The position numbers were made by a program, and so were the translations under genes. Positions 58,602-64,000 of a DNA stretch of 64,000 nucleotides are shown in pieces. Source of the DNA: Lottia gigantea (lineage: Eukaryota > Mollusca > Gastropoda > Lottiidae). A model generated the notes under the pieces. The model saw only the letters and a program-made list of their open reading frames with translations, ran no database searches and was not told the origin of the DNA. The stretch covers positions 796,849 to 860,848 of the forward strand of contig NW_008707002.1 in the NCBI RefSeq assembly GCF_000327385.1, given 5' to 3'. How positions within the stretch are numbered: the first letter of the stretch is position 1; each line of letters starts with the position of its first letter.

Positions 58602-61600
58602 TTATTTTTTGCTCAGATCTTCGTAGATATGATTGGGTACTGAAATAAGAAGAAAAGGTTGTTAAGAATGATAAAACACACCTACACAGCAGTATGATAT
58701 TATAACGATTCATCAAAAGAACAGGTGCGCCATTTTGGAGGTTGATTTGATTAAACATAATATCTAATAGTATTAGAAATAATTCCTGTAAAAATATCTC
58801 AAACTAGGAATTTCTTTTTCATTTTTCTATAGATATCTTTTCTATACATGGCATTGACGAGTTGTCTGTTTAACTTCCAAACGCGGATAATTCTGGACAC
58901 ACATGGATTAGAAGGCTCAAATTTCGAAGGTGACCTGCAGTGAACACTATTACTGATTAGCTAGCTGAGACTCAGGAACGATGGGTAAAAAAGTGCCGTA
59001 TCTTCGGCCATAACGCGCATATTTGTGAGCTATAAACGAGAAGAAACATTTAAATAAATACACAGTAAAATCTTGACTATAAATTGAAGAATTAATCTTA
59101 CTGTAACTTGGAGTCTGTATTGTGGTAGAATATAGCTGAAAATAACAAAATAAAAGGACATAAAATAGAAATAAGATTCTATCTAAAACTCAAGTCCGTC
59201 AGGTAAAGCAACAAGTATATTTATTTAATAATATAGACTGAAGATGACATCCCAGATTAAAAAAAGTTTACCTTGTCTTCAGAACCTGTAAGAGACAAAT
59301 TATAATAATTATTTTGTATATTTGAAAGTCAAGACATCTATCAAGCCACACAAACTTTTTGACCAGGACAACCGAGACTTAATCAACATGTTTAATATCA
59401 ATACAAACTAGACCTGTGAACAGCTCCGAGCGTGACAGGAGACCTTATCCAATGGCTTTTGGACCTTTTGGAACTTGTAGCCAAGTAGAAATAATAGATT
59501 AAAGAAAACTTGCCTAAAAGAATAAACAACAAGGTTTTATAAGAATGTTGAAAATGAAAAAAAACGAACCTCCTGGTTTCTTCTTCATTCGAATCAACCA
59601 AAATAAACCGACTATAACCAGAATAACCAACATCAGAGAAATCACAAACCCTGCTACTCCGAGATAATCCATGACAATAATCTCTTCCCTCGTTTTACTT
59701 TCAAACTTTCCCCCTGAAGACATTTTAGGTGTTCTTGAGGTTGCGGTTGCTGTTGGCCGAGGGGATCTTCTGGTGGTTGTTGTTGTTAACTGAGGGGATC
59801 TGCTGGTGGTTGTTGCTTTTGACTGAGGAGATCTTCTGGTGGTTGTTGCTGTTGACTCATGGGGTCTTGTGGTCGTTGCTTTTGACTGAAGGGATCTGCT
59901 GGTGGTTGTTGCTTTTGACTGAGGGGATATTCTAGCGGTTGTTGTTGTTGACTGAGGGGATCTTCCGGTGGTTGTTGCTGTTGACTGAGGAGATCTTCTG
60001 GTGGTTGTTGCTGTTGACTCATGGGGTCTTCTTGTGGTCGTTGCTTTTGACTGAAGGGATCTGCTGGTGGTTGTTGCTTTTGACTGAGGGGATCTTCTAG
60101 CGGTTGTTGTTGTTGACTGAGGGGATCTTCCGGTGGTTGTTGCTGTTGACGGAGGAGATTCTGTAGTAGTTATTTTTCCGATGTATACCAAAGTTATAAT
60201 TTCTTTTACGACAACTGGTTCATTTCCATTTTGTTTTAAAGTTAAGACATACTTTCCGGCATCCGATTCGCCTGGGCCCCTGAAAATAACTTCGACATAT
60301 CGTGGCTTACCTAAAGTTGGTGAATAACGTACGTAAAGATCGACACCCTTAGTAACCTTTTGAAAACTGTCCGTAGTAAAACGATGTAACGATGGGGATG
60401 GACTTGGATAACCTTCAAAATATACATCCAGTTCCACCCTGGTATACCAAAACGTATCACTGAATGTCAAGGTTGTGTTGGTCAAGTCATGTAGAATCTT
60501 CACTGGACCTGAAATAGTGGGTTTATTTCCTAAATTGTTGGTATAATAAATATGAACAAAATAATCTGAACAATATTTTGAATAGTTATTGCTTAATCTA
60601 AGAGATAAGCATCGAAATGCTCAACATTGCACTGAGATGGGTGTGTATAAGCTATTTAATTTACCCCCAATCCATGAAATTAGTTACCATTTAGTAAATC
60701 TTGTGACCTAGACTAGTGTTTCTATAAGAGAGTATTTTCTATAACATCTAATACTTGTGACCTAGACCAGTGTTTCTATAAGAGAGTATCTTCTATAAAA
60801 CCTAATACTTGTGACTTAGACTAGTGTTTCTATAAGAGATTATTTTCTATAACACCTAACACTAATTCGTCTATGAATAAATTATGTCATATCTCGTGAT
60901 TTTTATTCTGCACAGACAAGACCATGCATTGGCATCATTTTATGCAACAAAATCTACTGATTTGTCTTTCTGAAAGATCTTTGATAAACTCTGATTTTCA
61001 AAAATATATTCCTACATTAAAGCGGCAAATAGACGATGTATGGTATCCGGTGTGGTGTACGGTACGGGATTATCAAAAAAGTAGAAAATAGAAGTGAACA
61101 CACGACGTACGAGTCCAGACACGATACGGACACGATTTGCTTCTACTATTTCTACTATTTCTACTGTTTCCATAATCCCACACCGGACACCATTCATCGT
61201 TTATTTCCACTTCTATACTTACATCGAACTGGTATATTTCGAAATAGTGGGACCATATCCATTGGAAACGTTACAAAATAATTTATAGTCTTCACACCGT
61301 ACACTGATTGTTATGTTATGTTGTGTTATTCTAGTTTGGTTTATTTCGTACAGTTTTCTGACGCCAAGATAATTCTGTGAATAGATCACAACATCTGCTG
61401 GCACCTGGCTTACTATTCTGCATTGAAATAGATAGTTTTCATTTTCATCTCTTAGAGAATTGCCTCTAAAATATGTTATTTGTGGTACATCTGAAATGAA
61501 TAGCAGAAAAACAGAAACCAGATTAGCAAAATATCAATCATAGGATGTAAAGGAGAGAAACGTTTTTACTATTTATTCACACACCATAAATTGCCATTTT

Positions 61601-62422
61601 TGCGAATCACGCCGATGAAATCCACAATCTGTTTGTGTTCAGTTTCAACTGGCTAGTTTGGGAAGATGCATTACTAAATTAAATAATTTCCAGAAACATT
61701 ACTGTAACTTCAATCCTCTGTCGGTATTATGTACATAATACAAAGACATGGTCAGATATTTTACGATTTTTCAAGTTGAAAATTTGTAATATCTGTAAGT
61801 TTTACCTCCATTATCAGTTTCAAATTCAGCTTTTTCGTTTCCATGGAAACAAGACCAGATTCTATCGTTTTGGTTCTCATTGACAAATAATAACACAATA
61901 AGTGAATCGTCTTTGATAGAAAAGTCTAAGATATCATCTTTTGTACTACTGGTGTTGGTGAAACAGTTAGAATACGGAGGGTCACATGAAAAATATGTTA
62001 CTCCCTCATAATCCCATTTAACAGCGTCTTTCATAGTTCCAACATTACAGATCAATTTTACAGGTTCTCCGTTAGCTACTTTAGCTGGCTGACTTGTAAT
62101 GTTGATCAGTCCTAAAATTAAATTAATCCTAACCTTTAACCTTGTCCTTTCTGAGCTATTGTAATGACCATCTGAGTTGTTTTCCTTCTTACGTTGGTGG
62201 TCATTCCGATTTACTGTTGTATACATGTTACAAGGGTTGTTCTGTCATCGTGTATGTTCTACCTGTGGAAATTAAGGTTTCTTCAATTCAGTTTTCACAG
62301 TTTTCGTATAGTGCTTGTAGACATTTTTCCAGTGCATTGTGGATATATTATATTGTATACATACCATAAACAGGACTAACGAAAAGATTTATCAGGGACA
62401 CAAATATCAACAAGAGCATCAT
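58602..62422 (-). CDS. Receptor C: Ig-mucin transmembrane protein, with an unresolved junction
   Basis: Predicted exons (minus strand, 5' to 3'): 62365-62422, 61806-62111, 61223-61490, 59570-60508, 59272-59285, 59102-59135, 58602-58639. Signal peptide 'MMLLLIFVSLINLFVS'. Ig domain 1 has Cys in 'LICNV', Trp in 'VKWDYEG' and Cys in 'IWSCFHG'. Ig domain 2 ends in 'LFCNVSNGYG'. The third domain ('DAGKYVLTLKQNG') has no Cys pair. The stalk has about a dozen 11-12-residue repeats (SPQSTTTT, SPQSKATTT types), then a transmembrane helix and RMKKK. The microexon gives 'GSEDK' and the tail 'LYSTTIQTPSY' then 'IPNHIYEDLSKK'. The Ig2 exon ends in phase 2 ('TCGAT|gtaagt') but the next exon needs phase 1, so the plain model is one base out at that junction. 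Either an extra exon lies between, the copy is defective, or the sequence has an error. Confidence 0.65.
58722..59010 (-). repeat. MITE family C, inverted, in receptor C last intron
   Basis: 'agaacaggtgcgccattttg' at the left, 'acacatggattagaaggctc' in the middle, and 'aaaaaagtgccgtatc' near the right. It lies between the two last tail exons. Confidence 0.7.
59272..59285 (-). other. 14-nt microexon of receptor C
   Basis: Acceptor 'tctcttacag' and donor 'gtaaac' flank the 14 bases 'gttctgaagacaag'. Gene A has the same arrangement at 47860-47873 ('tctcttacag', 14 bases, 'gtaata'). It joins phase 1 to phase 0 and supplies five residues (GSEDK in C, DSVYK in A) just inside the membrane. In gene B the matching site (near 54605-54625) has lost the acceptor AG. 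Confidence 0.65.
59745..60165 (-). repeat. Coding VNTR of receptor C stalk
   Basis: 33- and 36-base units encode Thr-rich 11-12-residue repeats. A higher-order unit of 165 bases (55 residues) is duplicated: 'gaggggatcttccggtgg' occurs at 59954 and 60119. The frame is kept throughout. Dense Thr predicts a heavily O-glycosylated, extended stalk. Confidence 0.95.
60700..60861. repeat. 54-bp tandem repeat, three copies
   Basis: Copies start at 60700, 60754 and 60808 with 'cttgtgac.tagac.agtgtt' and 'tctataagaga'. A single related block lies near 9265-9305. It sits in receptor C intron 3. Confidence 0.85.
61019..61212. repeat. Foldback MITE beside the receptor C splice donor
   Basis: 'aaagcggcaaatagacgatg' at the left is mirrored by 'catcgtttatttccactt' at the right, with inner arms 'tatccggtgtgg' and 'ccacaccggac'. 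It ends only about nine bases short of the Ig2 exon donor (61221-61222). No other copy was noticed in the window. Confidence 0.75.
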
Positions 62423-62472
62423 CCTAAATAGAATTATGAATTTATTAGGATAATAATTATTTTGTTTATTTT

Positions 62473-62827
62473 GTCTCTAATACCTACAAAACAGAGGTCA
62501 TTAGATAAGGTCTAGAGGTTATTGTGACGAATATTCAAGAGGCCCATCTTTAGGCACTAACTGAAGTGACTATTTAATAATTATTTTGTTATACCATAAA
62601 CTTATTTACATTGGAATAGCTCAGTCGCACACTAAATGATTAGGGGCCGTGGGTTCGAATCCTTCTCAAGGTAAAAAAAAATTGATGCCACGCCCGGTGC
62701 TTCAGAAAGTCGGTACGGGTCTCTAATACCTACAAAACAGAGGTCATCAGGTTAGGTCTATATAGAGGTTATTGTGACGAATCTTCAAGAGGCCCATCTT
62801 TAGACCCTAATTGAAGTGACTATTTAA
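62473..62827. repeat. Direct duplication of about 105 bp flanking a SINE
   Basis: 'gtctctaatacctacaaaac' begins at 62473 and again at 62719. Both copies continue through 'aggttattgtgacgaat', 'caagaggcccatcttta' and 'gaagtgactattta'. The spacer holds the SINE at 62610-62720. It lies just upstream of receptor C's start. Confidence 0.85.
62610..62720 (+). mobile_element. tRNA-derived SINE, short type
   Basis: The A box 'tagctcagtcgcaca' and B box 'gggttcgaatcc' are 25-30 bases apart as in a tRNA, but the cloverleaf is not completed. An A run and the tail 'cggtgcttcagaaagtcggt' follow. Same family as 40695-40830. Confidence 0.8.
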
Positions 62828-62829
62828 AG

Positions 62830-64000
62830 AGGTAGTAAAAAACGAAACTAAAGTTCGATCTTATTTTAATAAGAATGCCTACGTAAGGACCTCCCCTAGA
62901 AAAAATTTGAGAATTAGACATCCCGAAACAGAATTTCCTGACATTTTACCGGCGAGATTTTTTTTTGTCTGAAAACACACCTTTTTATTGAAAATAATTT
63001 AGCTTCCTTCCCAAGATACAAATTAGAGTATTTTTCAAATTAGCCTATTCTACTGAGAACGTATAAACTTTTCTTCTTAAGACAGGAAACTTTACTATGG
63101 ATATACTTCATTCCCAATTATGGTTCGGATACCGTATCATCTTTTAGATAAAATAAGGATTAATATTTACCCTGTCGATTGCTAATAACAAACTAACACA
63201 CAGATAAACTAACACCCCAAAAAAACTAAATCTTATTGTGATTAAATGTTGTCAAACAGGAAGGTAAAGAAAAAGACATTCAGTTTAAAATCAATGCCAT
63301 CGGTATAATTAGAAAAAACGTGTGATAAAAACTTTCCTTCTTTTTACCTGATCATTCAAAAAACATTCCTTGTTGACAACAACCTGCATAAAGTTAGATT
63401 TTCATATGGTTAAATTTTTATACAGTTTATTATTAAACAGTATTTATATTCTTTTTCCATTCTGTCGATTTTAAGATAAAATTGTCAGAACTTTAAGATC
63501 TATTTTTACGCCGCATTTAATTTTCAGTCTTCAGCAAGATATTTTGAACCCCCTCCCCTTGAATTTTGGGGCCCCTTTGAGACCCCCAACGGCCCGTTTC
63601 CCAATAAATGTTTGCAATATTCAAATCAGTAATCAATCTTTAACAAAGCAGTTGTAAACATGTCATGTGACTGTCTTCAATAATGAAATTGCTTTCAAAA
63701 GTGCAGCCGACATAGAGTGTCGTGTTGACAGTCCATGATAAGACAATTTTGATAACTTGGTAGGCTACTAGGCCTATATATCGCCCATAGATGTCTATAA
63801 CAACTAATAATAATATAATAATAATGTATATTTATAATATATAATGATATCGCCTCACCTTTTTAAATAATTCATGAAGGTAGATAAAAATGCCACCCCT
63901 CCCCCCCCCTCCCAAAAAAATGTTGTATAAGGTGTATATTTTCGCTCGTAACCATGTAGGCCATTACAAATGCTGGATCGTGTTTCACGATGTTGGGCAG
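62830..64000. other. No gene recognised upstream of receptor C
   Basis: AT-rich. Two minus-strand donor-like sites ('gatcag|gtaaaa' near 63348 and 'gacagg|gtaaat' near 63168) could end an untranslated first exon of receptor C. A C-run lies at 63900-63909. Nothing else is visible. Confidence 0.4.

Noticed and set aside
59729-60022. Leu/Trp-rich and Gln/Pro-rich open frames around 59.73-60.02 kb
   Set aside because: Both are other-frame readings of the receptor C stalk VNTR.
46942-62422. Orthology of the receptors to vertebrate TIM or cnidarian Alr genes
   Set aside because: Only the domain order is similar. No family-specific motif is shared that I can see, so the likeness is treated as convergence.
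62610-62720. Functional tRNA gene
   Set aside because: A and B boxes are present but no full cloverleaf or acceptor stem forms, and a SINE tail follows. The same judgement applies to 40695 and 47632.
1-64000. Retroelements with reverse transcriptase, or other virus-like elements
   Set aside because: No reverse transcriptase, integrase, protease or capsid-like frame and no long terminal repeat pair was noticed. Mobile DNA here is MITE- and SINE-type.

Overview
The window is eukaryotic nuclear DNA. It is AT-rich, has intron-rich genes with GT-AG junctions, and carries many short palindromic elements (MITEs) and SINEs. No prokaryotic gene organisation is present. The repeat style, the low GC and the motif 'agggcaayaactc' in several places (45871, 48455, 48575) suggest a lophotrochozoan, most likely a gastropod mollusc of limpet type. 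That assignment is an inference, not a match. A 50-base assembly gap lies at 11189-11238.

Layout. (1) 1-17.1 kb has no gene I can support. It holds MITE families, degenerate tandem repeats, and two promoter-like GC-richer islands (about 6.83-6.91 kb and 10.85-11.04 kb). Both face left and end in a splice donor, so they may be first exons of a minus-strand gene whose body lies outside the window. (2) 17.9-37.2 kb, plus strand: a kinesin-14 motor gene of the KIFC3 type. I could assemble 19 coding exons by eye, and they join in one frame to 965 residues. (3) 39.9-43.9 kb, plus strand: a TBC1D20-type Rab GTPase-activating protein with nine coding exons and 425 residues. (4) 46.9-62.4 kb, minus strand: three tandem paralogous genes, here called A, B and C from left to right. 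They encode cell-surface immunoglobulin receptors with a signal peptide, two disulfide-type Ig domains, a cysteine-free Ig-like domain, a Thr/Pro-rich mucin stalk encoded by VNTRs, one transmembrane helix, and a short tyrosine-bearing tail spread over tiny exons.

The two housekeeping-type genes (motor and Rab-GAP) have no evident link to each other or to the receptor cluster. The receptor cluster is the accessory, fast-evolving part. Its Ig exons look like mosaics of the three copies, its stalks are in-frame expanding repeats, and its tails differ by a 14-nt microexon that is kept in A and C and degenerate in B. Architecture and evolution resemble immune or allorecognition receptors, but no function can be read directly. 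MITEs and SINEs sit in almost every intron. Several lie within about 10 bases of a splice donor, and one SINE-related minisatellite has copied a splice acceptor twice in TBC1D20.
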